From DATKRB01 sp963794215 (lineage in GTDB: Bacteria; Actinomycetota; Acidimicrobiia; Acidimicrobiales; RAAP-2), in assembly GCA_963794215.1 (NCBI GenBank), contig CAWCCQ010000008.1, forward strand, positions 1-64,000: a DNA stretch of 64,000 bases. The letters are read 5' to 3'. Position numbers and translations under genes: made by a program. Positions 7,930 to 15,912 of the stretch are shown piece after piece (the first letter of the stretch is position 1; every line of letters begins with the position of its first letter). Under the pieces are notes generated by a model, which was given only the letters and a program-made list of their open reading frames with translations, did no database searches and was not told the DNA's origin.

Positions 7930-8955
7930 ATGGCTACGGAGGCACGCAGTAACTCACCATTGCACGACAGGTGCGAACCCAAGCCCGAGAGTTCCACCGT
8001 GAGGAGCAGCGAGACTTCGTGCATGACGCAGAACTTCGAGCGATGTCCAGCGCCTCGTCAAGTCCGGCGGGGCGTTCGTGACGCCGGCTTATGTCAACGA
8101 GCTCTGGGCGTCGTATCGGTCGTGGCTATCGAGCATTCGCCGACCAGTGTCGGCCCGTGACGCTTCCTGACTATGGACTTACGGTCAACGTGCCGAGCTT
8201 CATCGGACCTTCGGCAGTTGCGCAGCAGACGGAGAACCAGGGCGTGGTTGAGGTTGACCCCAGCGGCGTGTTGATCACTGCGACGGTCATTCCCCTTGTC
8301 GGACAGGTAACCGTCTCTCAACAGTTCTTCGATCAGGGCGGGTACTCCGGCCAGTCGACAGACGAAATCATCGCTGCGCAGTTGGGCGAACAGCTCGACG
8401 CTGCCGTGGACGCCTACGCACTTGGCCCAAGCCATCGCCAACGCCGGAACGGTCACCGATGCGACGTGGAGCGTTGCCAACTTCTACGGCGACGTTGCGT
8501 CAGCCAAGGAATTGCTCCAGGACACGGCGGGAACTCGTCTTCGTGCCACGCATTTGTTCACTTCGGCGGACATGTCAGGATTCTTGAGCAAGCAAACAGA
8601 TGCGACCACGAACCGGCCGGTCTTTCAGCCGCAATACACCGCACAGCCCTTTGCCACGTTCGTCGCTAACGGTGACGCTCAAGGCGAAGGCTGGACTGGT
8701 GCACTTGTGCAGGGAATGGCGTTGTTTGAGGATGTCAATATCCCGGCATCTGGTTCGAACACCCAGCTGCTCGTGGCCCGGCCATCGGAAATCTATCTCT
8801 TCGAGGGTGCAGCCACGCCGTACTCGTACGTGGAGACCTACGCCGGTTCGTTGAGCTGTGCTGGTCGGCGTCAAGAAGTACGTCGCCGTGCTCGCCCGTT
8901 ACCCCAAGGCCATCTCGTCTATCCGGGGGATGCCTACCCGACGAGCGCCAAGTAA
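7930..8955 (+). pseudogene. HK97-type phage major capsid protein, frameshifted
   Basis: Pieces that line up with actinophage HK97-fold capsid proteins lie in successive frames: VKSGGAFVTPAYVNELWASY; then PVTLPDYGLTVNVPSF, QQTENQGVVEVDPSGVLITA and VTVSQQFFDQGGYSGQS; then AQAIANAGTVTDATWSVANF, QLLVARPSEIYLFEG and YSYVETYAGSL; then LVGVKKYVAVLARYPKAI; and finally GDAYPTSAK before the stop. Changes fall near 8105, 8420, 8865 and 8925, the last at a GGGGG run. Order and content are complete, so it is either a recently broken gene or a badly sequenced intact one. No protease, portal or terminase gene was found around it. Confidence 0.7.
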
Positions 8956-9212
8956 GGCTCAAGATGTTCCGGCTGCCGTTGTTGGTGCGGCAGCCGGACA
9001 AATCACCGCCCGGTGTTATGGGGATTTCACCAGGGCGGGACTTGTCCCACGGCTGTCGTGCAGACCAGCCAAAGGGGAAAACCGCCAAGCACTGTTGAGG
9101 GTGCTCGGGCGGGTGCCGGTGTCGTGGCCGGCAGACAAAGGGGCGGCGACGCCTCCATAGATCGCACGATCCTCCAGCGTGCGAAGGAAGGGACCGTAGC
9201 CCTTCCATGACG
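8956..9212 (+). other. Gap after the capsid gene
   Basis: A frame from ATG 8964 (MFRLPLLVRQPDKSPPGVMG, about 44 aa) and a second short frame ending at 9210 (IDRTILQRAKEGTVALP) are open but have no clear ribosome-binding site or homology. I do not support either as a gene. Confidence 0.3.
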
Positions 9213-9247
9213 AAGCCCTGACCGATGATGGACGGTCAGGGCTTTCG
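9213..9247. terminator. Bidirectional intrinsic terminator
   Basis: AAGCCCTGACCG at 9213-9224 and CGGTCAGGGCTT at 9233-9244 are exact complements around an 8-nt loop, followed by TTTCG. It separates the plus-strand capsid region from the convergent minus-strand small-gene operon. Confidence 0.75.
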
Positions 9248-9251
9248 TCGT

Positions 9252-9410
9252 TCATGCTTTGCGGCGTTGTCTTGCCTTCTCACGGCGACAATCACGGCAT
9301 ACGTTCATGAGCGTGCCGTTGGGGCGCCGGTACCAGTGCTCGTCGGTGGCTGGTTTCTTCTCACCACACGACGTGCACTCCTTCTTCTCTACGGCTGGCC
9401 TTCTGGGCAA
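9252..9410 (-). CDS. Zinc-ribbon small protein (52 aa)
   Basis: The product, MPRRPAVEKKECTSCGEKKP and then a VCRDCRREKARQRRKA tail, contains CTSCGEKKP and VCRDCRREK, giving a CxxC..CxxC site and a basic tail. This layout is frequent in small phage zinc-ribbon/HNH-leader proteins. The TTG start at 9410 follows AAAGGAGGACA. It is the last gene of the minus-strand operon and ends 5 bp before the terminator. Confidence 0.6.
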   Translation of the reverse strand: MPRRPAVEKKECTSCGEKKPATDEHWYRRPNGTLMNVCRDCRREKARQRRKA

Positions 9411-9420
9411 TGTCCTCCTT

Positions 9421-9900
9421 TCATGACGGCACCTCACACCACGACCCTGCCGGGTAGGGGATGATCTCGCCGGGAGTGGTCGCTTCTTCATCGCTGGCGA
9501 CTTCCTGTGGCGTGCAAGGCGGCGCTGTCGCCGGAACGGTGGTTGGCGGAGCCTCCGGGATCGACGTGGTGGTGGTGGTGGTCGCCGTTGTCGTGGTGGC
9601 CTCGGTCGCCGCTTGCTGTGCCGTCTCAGCCGATGCTGCCGCCTCGCCGGCTGATGTTGCCGCACTCTGTGCTGCTGCCTGGGCGGTGTCGTCGGACGCC
9701 GGCTCCGTGGCCGGCGTTGCCACCTGCACCGGCGGAGTCGTGGTCGTAGTGGGGATCGCATCATCCGCCGGCTGCACAACGCGGACGTGCTCAGCCTCGG
9801 GCGTATGCGGTGCCGGTGTGGGGCGAACGGCCAATAGACCGCCCACCCCGCCCAGCAGCAACACGCCCAAGCCGATGATGAGGTTGCGCGCGAACTTCAT
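9421..9900 (-). CDS. Single-pass membrane protein with a Thr/Ala-rich extracytoplasmic stalk
   Basis: The product is 159 aa. After MKFARN comes one hydrophobic helix (LIIGLGVLLLGGVGGLLAV, about residues 7-25). About 100 residues dominated by Ala, Thr, Pro and Glu follow, including TTTTTP and ATTTTTTTS runs, and the end is PPCTPQEVASDEE and PAGSWCEVPS with two cysteines that may form a disulfide. It is probably an anchored surface or periplasmic stalk. The start overlaps the upstream stop (ATGA at 9900-9897). Confidence 0.6.
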   Translation of the reverse strand: MKFARNLIIGLGVLLLGGVGGLLAVRPTPAPHTPEAEHVRVVQPADDAIPTTTTTPPVQVATPATEPASDDTAQAAAQSAATSAGEAAASAETAQQAATEATTTTATTTTTTSIPEAPPTTVPATAPPCTPQEVASDEEATTPGEIIPYPAGSWCEVPS

Positions 9901-10100
9901 CCCCACAGCCCCAACGTCTTGCAGAGCCGGTGGGAGCATTCCTGGTTGACCTTGCGATAGACGCAACGCCGGCCCCGTCGCTTGACGTAGCCACCGAGTG
10001 CACCGCCGACACCGGCACGCTTGTACCCGTGCTCGACGGCCTCGACGTTCCCGAGACCTCGAGCCGTACGGTAGGCGTCTCTTCGGATTTGCCGCATCAT
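9897..10100 (-). CDS. Small basic protein (67 aa)
   Basis: The product, from MMRQIRRDAYRTARGLGNVE through GYVKRRGRRCVYRK to QECSHRLCKTLGLWG, is strongly basic with three cysteines near the end. Its start overlaps the previous stop (ATGA at 10100-10097) and its stop overlaps the next start. It could be a nucleic-acid-binding or structural factor. No family is recognised. Confidence 0.55.
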   Translation of the reverse strand: MMRQIRRDAYRTARGLGNVEAVEHGYKRAGVGGALGGYVKRRGRRCVYRKVNQECSHRLCKTLGLWG

Positions 10101-10291
10101 GCTCCGTCTCCTCGTATGAACGTTGGCTCGCCGGTGAGCGCCATGTACTGGGTGTGCAAGCGCTCGGCGTTGTCGGCCGCCGTCTGGCGTGAGGACGAGA
10201 TTGCGGTGAACGTTTTGCTGCACCCGCCGCACACCACCGACGCTCGCCACATGCCGTTCAGGTCCATCAGTTCGACCAGACGGGCGGTCAC
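10097..10291 (-). CDS. Small CxxC protein (64 aa)
   Basis: GTG at 10291 overlaps the upstream TGA (GTGA). The product contains WRASVVCGGCSKTFTAI, a CxxC pair in a short beta hairpin, then a helix (QTAADNAERLHTQYMAL). It probably binds one metal ion as a dimer or is redox active. The function is unknown. Confidence 0.5.
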   Translation of the reverse strand: MTARLVELMDLNGMWRASVVCGGCSKTFTAISSSRQTAADNAERLHTQYMALTGEPTFIRGDGA

Positions 10292-10554
10292 AACTGCCCC
10301 CCAAACCCCGGTGCGTCTTGGATGTGCGACTTGCCGGTCAACTGCCACGTGCTGACCGTGCGCATCTCGTGCTTTCCACGGAGTTGCGGGTGGTTGTCGG
10401 TCGGGTGCTCACGGCCGCAAATGTCGCACCAGACGTCAGCCGGAGCAGGGCGGCGGCGGAGATGAGCGTCCGCAATGGCGAGCAGTAACAGCGCCACGAG
10501 GCACGCAGACACGGCGCAGCCGGCGGCGATGATGTCGTTGAGGATTTGGGACAT
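10288..10554 (-). CDS. Membrane protein with a C-terminal zinc-binding motif (88 aa)
   Basis: The ATG at 10554 follows AGGAGG. An N-terminal transmembrane helix (AGCAVSACLVALLLLAIADA) is followed by VWCDICGREHPTDNHPQLRG, a CxxC..H..H zinc-like site. The protein should present a metal-binding domain at the inner face of the membrane. It is translationally coupled to the next gene. Confidence 0.55.
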   Translation of the reverse strand: MSQILNDIIAAGCAVSACLVALLLLAIADAHLRRRPAPADVWCDICGREHPTDNHPQLRGKHEMRTVSTWQLTGKSHIQDAPGFGGQL

Positions 10555-10610
10555 GTTGACCTCCTGCCCGGGCGGGACATGCCCGCCCGGGCGGTAGTAG
10601 GTGTCGTCGC

Positions 10611-11294
10611 TTAGCTGACGGTGAGGGTGATCTCGGGCGACACGCCTTCACAAGCGCTCTGGTCGGTGCCGCTGTCCTGCAGCCACACGTCGGTGCCGAT
10701 GTAGGTGACGCTCGACGCCGGCACGATGATCGGCACAATCAGGGACGTCATCGTGTTGGTGCCCGATGTGCCCGGATTGTCGTCCGTCCAGACCGTGCCG
10801 GTCGGAAAGTGCCCGCCCAGTTGGAACCAGGACGCCAAGCACCCAACCACCGGAGCATCGTTGTTCGCAGCGTTGAGCACGTTGCCGCTCCCGTCCGTCG
10901 CCACGCTGACCGCAATGTGTGATACCCGCACGCCGTAGCTGACCGACGAGTTGCGCGCAGCCCACACGGCAATCTGCCAGTTGCCGTTCGTCTCACTCGC
11001 TGACGGCAACAGTCCGGTCGTGGTCAACCCGTTGTCACCGGTGCCACCCTCCAGGGATGGAGCTGCCGTGATGCTCAGCGCCGTAGTGGATGGGGCAGCA
11101 GCAGTGGTCACGTGCGTGTTGCCGCTGCCAGTCGCTTCCGATAGGAAGTAGGCGAAGGCACCTCCGGTGCTAAACAACAGGGCACCTGCGGCGGTGATCA
11201 CGTACAGCCGGCGTGCCTTGCCGTTGCGTCGGCGTGTAATGCGTGACGTTCCATCTGCTCGCTGCAGAACGCCACGGTGTTGTGCATGTAGCAC
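10611..11294 (-). CDS. Secreted TasA/camelysin-like protein
   Basis: A basic N-terminus (RRRNGKARR) is followed by a hydrophobic segment and a signal-peptidase-like site at STGGAFAYF. The mature part is rich in Thr, Ser, Gly and Val, with repeated short beta strands (GNWQIAVWAARNSSVSYGV, VTYIGTDVWLQDSG) and two cysteines. This resembles SipW-dependent TasA/camelysin-type secreted proteins of Gram-positives. GTG 11294 follows AAGGGAG; GTG 11312 is possible. It heads the minus-strand operon, 56 bp from the next gene. Why a phage-like element should encode it is unclear. Confidence 0.5.
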   Translation of the reverse strand: MLHAQHRGVLQRADGTSRITRRRNGKARRLYVITAAGALLFSTGGAFAYFLSEATGSGNTHVTTAAAPSTTALSITAAPSLEGGTGDNGLTTTGLLPSASETNGNWQIAVWAARNSSVSYGVRVSHIAVSVATDGSGNVLNAANNDAPVVGCLASWFQLGGHFPTGTVWTDDNPGTSGTNTMTSLIVPIIVPASSVTYIGTDVWLQDSGTDQSACEGVSPEITLTVS

Positions 11295-11332
11295 GTTGTC
11301 TCCCTTGTCCACGGTGAACGGGATGTCCGTTC

Positions 11333-11371
11333 AAAAAAGAGGCCCCGCCTGCGGGGAGTCGCAAGCGGGGC
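11333..11371 (-). terminator. Intrinsic terminator, minus strand
   Basis: On the minus strand GCCCCGC and GCGGGGC pair (11371-11365 with 11348-11342) and are followed by CTCTTTTTTG, a proper U-tract. It lies downstream of the broken gene at 11454-11824 and just ahead of the TasA-like operon, so it insulates the two. Confidence 0.8.
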
Positions 11372-11453
11372 ATCTTCGGGAGGGGATCAGCGATAGGCCG
11401 CTACCCGGACGCATTCGGCATAGAGCCGAGCACGTCGCAGGCGCAGCCGGCGT

Positions 11454-11824
11454 CTACGCAGCCGCTGCATCATCGGCGGCAGTCGCCTCGCCCATATAGC
11501 GACAAAAGATGGTGAGGTTCTGGTCGGGGATGAACTTGCGGTCCAACATGCGAGGCGTCTCGCCGTCGCCGGTCTTCACTACGAGCCTGACCTTGGCATC
11601 CATCGACTTCGCCTGCTTGCGCAGCGCCGAGAGGATGGCGTTCGCCGACTCGGGCTGACACCGTCAGCGGCGTCGAATCCGATCACCTCACGCTGGCGAC
11701 GGGTGCGGCTGTTTAGCCAGGTGCGGCACGGGGCGAGGATCGCCTCTTCGTATTTGCTGCCAACGTTGGCCCGCACGGTGACGAACAGGTCGGCCGCTTC
11801 GGTGGTGGTGAGGGTCTGCATCAT
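11454..11824 (-). pseudogene. Hypothetical protein, one frameshift
   Basis: The first part, MMQTLTTTEAADLFVTVRAN to REVIGFDAADG, runs in one frame to about 11655. The rest continues in another frame as ESANAILSALRKQAKSMDAK, RLVVKTGDGETPRMLDRKFI and NLTIFCRYMGEATAADD, ending at TAG 11454. The joined product would be about 123 aa. I do not recognise the family. It has its own terminator. Confidence 0.5.
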
Positions 11825-12092
11825 TCTCCTTCAGTCGTTCGGCGCCCGCTGCGCCGTACGACATTCAAAGACGCCACGGCGCCGCTGCATAGAGCTGTGG
11901 CTCGATTTCTGGCGTACGCCAAATGCGTTAGGTCGTCACCAAATGGCTGGGACGTATGAATCTGCGTCGGAACCGCCACATCGAATCCTGGCGCGGCATA
12001 ACAAAAGCTCGCAGAATGCGAGATTCGTCTTGTACTACCGTCATAGTACACATTGTCGAGTGACTTAGTCAGGAAAGATGTAGACTGGCCGC
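11825..12092. other. Non-coding gap with a 12-bp palindrome
   Basis: TGGCGTACGCCA at 11910-11921 matches the motif cluster at 2235-2306. The right end is AT-richer (GGAAAGATGTAGACTGGCCGC) and should carry the promoter for the gene at 12093, which has no Shine-Dalgarno and may be leaderless. Confidence 0.4.
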
Positions 12093-12404
12093 ATGGACAT
12101 CAACATCGAGCACGAGCTGTACGGCGACACATTGGCGAACGACCGTGCGCAGTTGAGCGTCGGCGACATTGCGAGCCTTGACCAGATGCGGGCGGCGCTG
12201 GGCAGCACGATCGAAGCGGCGGGCATCGACCGGCAGGAGGGATTCGATGCCGTGCTGATCGCCCTGCGGTTCATGGAGGAACGTCATGGCGCCGCTCACA
12301 TGCTGCCGCGAGATGGCGTGGGTGATTACTTCGTCGTAGAGCGTAGTGCGTTGCCAAGCATCGCTGCCGCCGTCCGGTCTTGCTCGGGGAGGGCATGGGC
12401 GTAG
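12093..12404 (+). CDS. Hypothetical acidic protein (103 aa)
   Basis: The product begins MDINIEHELYGDTLANDRAQ and contains FDAVLIALRFMEERHGAAHM. It is predicted helical and acidic, with no known motif. It points toward the integrase and overlaps its last 79 nt on the opposite strand, so the C-terminal part may be misread. A small gene next to an integrase could be an excisionase or regulator, but no HTH is visible. Confidence 0.4.
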   Translation: MDINIEHELYGDTLANDRAQLSVGDIASLDQMRAALGSTIEAAGIDRQEGFDAVLIALRFMEERHGAAHMLPRDGVGDYFVVERSALPSIAAAVRSCSGRAWA

Positions 12405-13465
12405 ACACGAAGGGTGAGGGCCGGGTCGGCGTGCCCGAGTCGAGATGCGGCGGTGCGTAAGTCGACGCCTGACGCCACCATCTGCGTGGCGGGGAAGTGG
12501 CGCAGCTGGTGCAGATGGATACTTCGGGGCAATTTCTTGAAGCGGTGGGAGAGGACGTTCGGCGGCACGGGGTCCGCACCCGCACCGTGCAGGGAGAGCA
12601 CGTACGGGTCCCGAGCAAGTCGCACACCGACCATGTCGGCCAGTTCCTCCTGGTACTCCCACCGTCGCTGCAGCACCGCCAGAGCGAGTTCGTCCAGTGC
12701 GAGCGTGCGCACCTGGTGGGTCTTCGTCGGTCCGATGTACATCACGCCGTCCACGACCGTCAACGAGTTCCGGATGGTCAATCGTGCTCCCGGAAGGTCA
12801 ACGTCGGACCACCTGAGCGCACACAACTCCCCACGACGTGCACCCGTCAACGCAGCGAGGGCGATGGCTGTCGCCAGCATGGAATCTTCCTCGTCATCCT
12901 CGGCCTTGCGGATCATGGCGATGATCTCGGCGGGCTCGGGGACGGTGATCTGCATCGTCCGCTGAGCGGGTGGGGTAGTCCGGGCAGCCGGGTTGTTGAC
13001 GATCTCGCCCCAACGGACGGCCTGGTTCAACGCCGCTGAGATGATGCGGTGTAGGGCACGCACCGTGCTCGGAGAGACTTCGGCCAACCAATCGCCATAG
13101 GCACGGTCGAGGACCGCAGGTGTGAGGCGGTCGAGGCGCACGGTGCCGAGCACTGGCCGGATGCGCCCCTCGATCTTTGCTTTGTACTCGTGGACCGTCT
13201 TGGGCGCACGTGTGGGCTCGATGTGCCGAATCCATCTGTCGAGCAACTGCCCGAGCGTCTGGTTGTGCCCGTCGAAGCGGCCCTGCTGGTGCTCGGTTAC
13301 AAGCTGCGCCAGTGCACGTCGAGCGGCCGTCTCGTTGCCGTTGAACGTGCGGCGAACATGCCTCGGCGCTCCCGTCTCGGCGTTGCGTCCCACGTACACT
13401 CGCAGGCGCCAAACACCGGGCCTCACCTGCGCCATCGAGCCGGTCCCGTAGGATGAACGTGGCAT
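12326..13465 (-). CDS. Tyrosine integrase of the 13.2-kb element
   Basis: The product is 379 aa from ATG 13465 (MPRSSYGTGSMAQVRPGVW); the frame opens further upstream without a better start. An Arm-binding domain is followed by a SAM-like domain (QLLDRWIRHIEPTRAPKT) and a catalytic domain with LTGARRGELCALRW (Arg I), HLHQLRHFPAT (His-x-x-Arg), LGHADPALTLRVYAHA (His and Tyr nucleophile). All catalytic residues are present. The gene start lies 101 bp from the right-hand 39-bp repeat, as expected for an integrase beside its attachment site. Confidence 0.9.
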   Translation of the reverse strand: MPRSSYGTGSMAQVRPGVWRLRVYVGRNAETGAPRHVRRTFNGNETAARRALAQLVTEHQQGRFDGHNQTLGQLLDRWIRHIEPTRAPKTVHEYKAKIEGRIRPVLGTVRLDRLTPAVLDRAYGDWLAEVSPSTVRALHRIISAALNQAVRWGEIVNNPAARTTPPAQRTMQITVPEPAEIIAMIRKAEDDEEDSMLATAIALAALTGARRGELCALRWSDVDLPGARLTIRNSLTVVDGVMYIGPTKTHQVRTLALDELALAVLQRRWEYQEELADMVGVRLARDPYVLSLHGAGADPVPPNVLSHRFKKLPRSIHLHQLRHFPATQMVASGVDLRTAASRLGHADPALTLRVYAHALPEQDRTAAAMLGNALRSTTK

Positions 13466-13566
13466 GAGCAGACGATACAGGACGCCACACAGAGTTGCGA
13501 TCAAAGTTGCTATCCGAGCCATATGGTGGCGCCGGTAAGCGACAAGAGTGCAGGTCACACGTACAA

Positions 13567-13605
13567 AGCCCCCGTGGCCGAGTGGATTAGGCGACGGACT
13601 TCTAA
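13567..13605 (+). repeat. att core, copy 2 (tRNA-Arg(UCU) 5' half)
   Basis: Identical to 339-377. It spans G1 to the anticodon loop of a tRNA-Arg(UCU). The sequence that follows (TCGGAATCGGGCCG) does not restore the 3' half, so the intact host tRNA is not reconstituted here either. A further element or deletion must lie to the right. Confidence 0.85.
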
Positions 13606-13901
13606 TCGGAATCGGGCCGTTTCACCTTGTTTCGCCGAGGCGCTGATCGTCGCATCTTCCCAGGTGGGGGACGTCGTGGTTCGCAAGGGCTCCTTGGCCG
13701 TCCCCACGATTCCCGCCGAAAAGATGGGATGAAGGATGGGATGGCCCGAAGGTTGTCCATACGCACCTCGGGTCGGCGGAGTGACCTCGAGAAGGTGAGT
13801 CAAACAGGCAGCATCGGGCCGAGCATCAGATACAAGCGCCCCGGACATCTCCGGCTCACCGGACGTGGGGCGCAGCTGGTTGAGAGACCTTGGCGCCACG
13901 C
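13606..13901. other. Non-coding segment right of the second att core
   Basis: No supported gene. It contains GATGGGATGAAGGATGGGATGG (13723-13742 region), reminiscent of GATGGGATGGAGATGGGATAG at 291-309 just left of the first att core. This may be the arm end of another related element. Confidence 0.35.
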
Positions 13902-15912
13902 CTACCAGCCGGTGGCGGCGATGATCGGGGCGTTGAGGTGCTGGCCGGCCATGCTCCCGTCGCTGGGGGCGTCGCCGAAGGGGTAGACGGCGCCGTCGGC
14001 CGTGGCGACCCAGTAGCCCGCCGCCGTCGGCCGTGGTGAAGATGGCCGTTGCCGGATCGGCTCCGCCGACCGGAACCGACCGGTCCTCCTAGGTTGGCGG
14101 CGTCGCCGTAACGCGGCGACCGCGCCGTTGGCGAAGAGGATCCAGTACCCGCCGCCGTCGGGGGTGCGTACCGCCGAGGTCACCGGCACGCCTTGGGGCC
14201 CGGGCGCGCCGTAGCCGTGGCGTCCCCGAAGGCGTACACGTTGCCCGGTGGCGGTGACGAGCCAGTAGCCGTTGCCGGTGGCGTCGGGCATGACGGCCAC
14301 GGCCGCCCCTGAGCAGCCGCCGATCCCCGGGCACGACCCGGCGAACTTGGCGTCACCGAAGGCGAAGACGCCGCCGTCGGATGCGACCATGAAGTACCCC
14401 GCCACCGTCGGCCGAGGGCACCATGGCCACGATCGGGGCGTTGAGGTGCTGCGGCGCCCGCCGATCCCGCCGGGGCGATGCCCAAGCCCGGGATCGAGCC
14501 GTAGAAGCCGGAGTCCCCGAAGGCGAAGATCCCGCCGTCGGACGCCACCAGCCAGTAGCCGCCTCGATCGGCGGTCGGGGTGATGCCCACCACCGGGCGC
14601 TGGAGGCTGAGGTCGATCCGGTCGAGCCGTGGAACTGGGCCGAGCCGAAGGTGAAGATCCCACCGTCGCCGCCGACCAGCCAGTAGCCGTGTTGGGGCGG
14701 TGGCGGGGGCGCGACGTAGCTGAACTGGTCCGCCGACGACGACGCGCTCGTGCCGCCCGGGGTGGTCACCGTAATGTCGACCGTGCCTGCCGCTTGGGGC
14801 GGCGCGGTCGCGGTGATCGAGCCGTCCTCGTTCTCGACGAAGGACGACGGCACCGCTCCGAAGTCGACCGAGGTCGCCGCGTCGAGGAAATCGCCGTCGA
14901 TGGTCACGCTGGTCCCGCCGCCGGTCGTGCCCGTCGAGGGGCTGATCGCCAGCACAGCGGGCGGGAGGTCCCCATACGTGATGTCGAACGAGTCCGTCGA
15001 AGGGTCGTATGCACTGGGGTAGGCAACGATAGCGCCGCTCGCGTCGGCCATGAAGACTGGATCGAGGGTTCCTGAGCTCAGTCCGGTGCCGTCCAACCCC
15101 ATGTCGGTGAATCCCGTGCTTCCAAAGTCGGCGAGCGTGGACTGGGAACCGTCCACGTTGGGCGCTTCCTCGATCCATTCCGCCGACGCCCCCGGTCCGT
15201 CATAGGCGTAGGGGTTCGAGATCAGCCACCCCCTGGCCAGATCGCCAATACTGATGGTCCATGTCCCCGGCGTGCTCTGAACGATGGACGCGACGATCGT
15301 GTCACCCGGTGCGACCGTGGTGTCCGGGATGGTGACCGGCGGAGCCGGGTAAATCTCATACCACGCGTTGTAGCTCGTCCCGTTGCTATCGCTGTCCTGC
15401 GCAGTGCCAACCTGGATCAGCGAGTCGTTGGTCGCCCCATCGATGCCGATCCAGGTGCCCGAGTACTCGGCCGTCTCCGACGTCTGCACTGAGGGCACCG
15501 TCCAGTCGCCGCCGACCGCGCTAAAGGTCGCTCCGGTAGCGACTTGCCCCGCCCAGTTGCTGCTCACTTCGGCGCCCATCACACCCGAGATGTGGGCTTG
15601 AGGGTTGTGGAGCCAACTGGCCGGCGATGGTTGGACCATCGAGCTACTCGATGACCCAGCGCTCGCGGGCACTTCGGTCGTGACCTGACCGATGCTTGGG
15701 GCAGGAGTCACCGCCGGGAGATCGGCGGTGCTGATCGGAGCAGAGGGACCATCGGTCGCTGCGTTCGCAGAGGGGGCCACCACGGCACCGGCTGTCGGGC
15801 TGGTGAAGAGCCCGACAGCCACGCCGGCTGCGCCGACGCCGAAGACGACAATGGCCACAAGCCGAGGGGCGTGGCGGATGCGCGGGACGCCGGTGACACG
15901 GCGACGGAACAT
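13902..15912 (-). pseudogene. Secreted G1-family peptidase with TIG domain and YWLVASDGG repeats, frameshifted
   Basis: A signal peptide (LVAIVVFGVGAAGVAVGLF) and an Ala/Ser/Pro linker precede a G1 (eqolisin-like) domain: SSNWAGQVATGATFSAVGGD, WTVPSVQTSE, GTWIGIDGATNDSLIQVGT, YNAWYEIYP and GASAEWIEEAP, with candidate catalytic Gln and Glu. An IPT/TIG domain follows (AISPSTGTTGGGTSVTIDGD), then several HGYWLVGGDGGIFTFG / GYWLVASDGGIFAFG propeller-like repeats. After about 14,620 the repeats jump between frames at least five times and end at 13902. The N-terminal 400 residues are intact. Such repeats are typical of Acidimicrobiia exoproteins. Confidence 0.75.

Noticed and set aside
9897..10304. 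135-residue ORF start at 10304
   Set aside because: The upstream gene stop overlaps ATG 10100 as ATGA, so the longer frame is a shadow and the gene begins at 10100.
12093..12404. Excisionase (Xis) next to the integrase
   Set aside because: No winged helix or MerR-like HTH can be seen; position alone is not enough.
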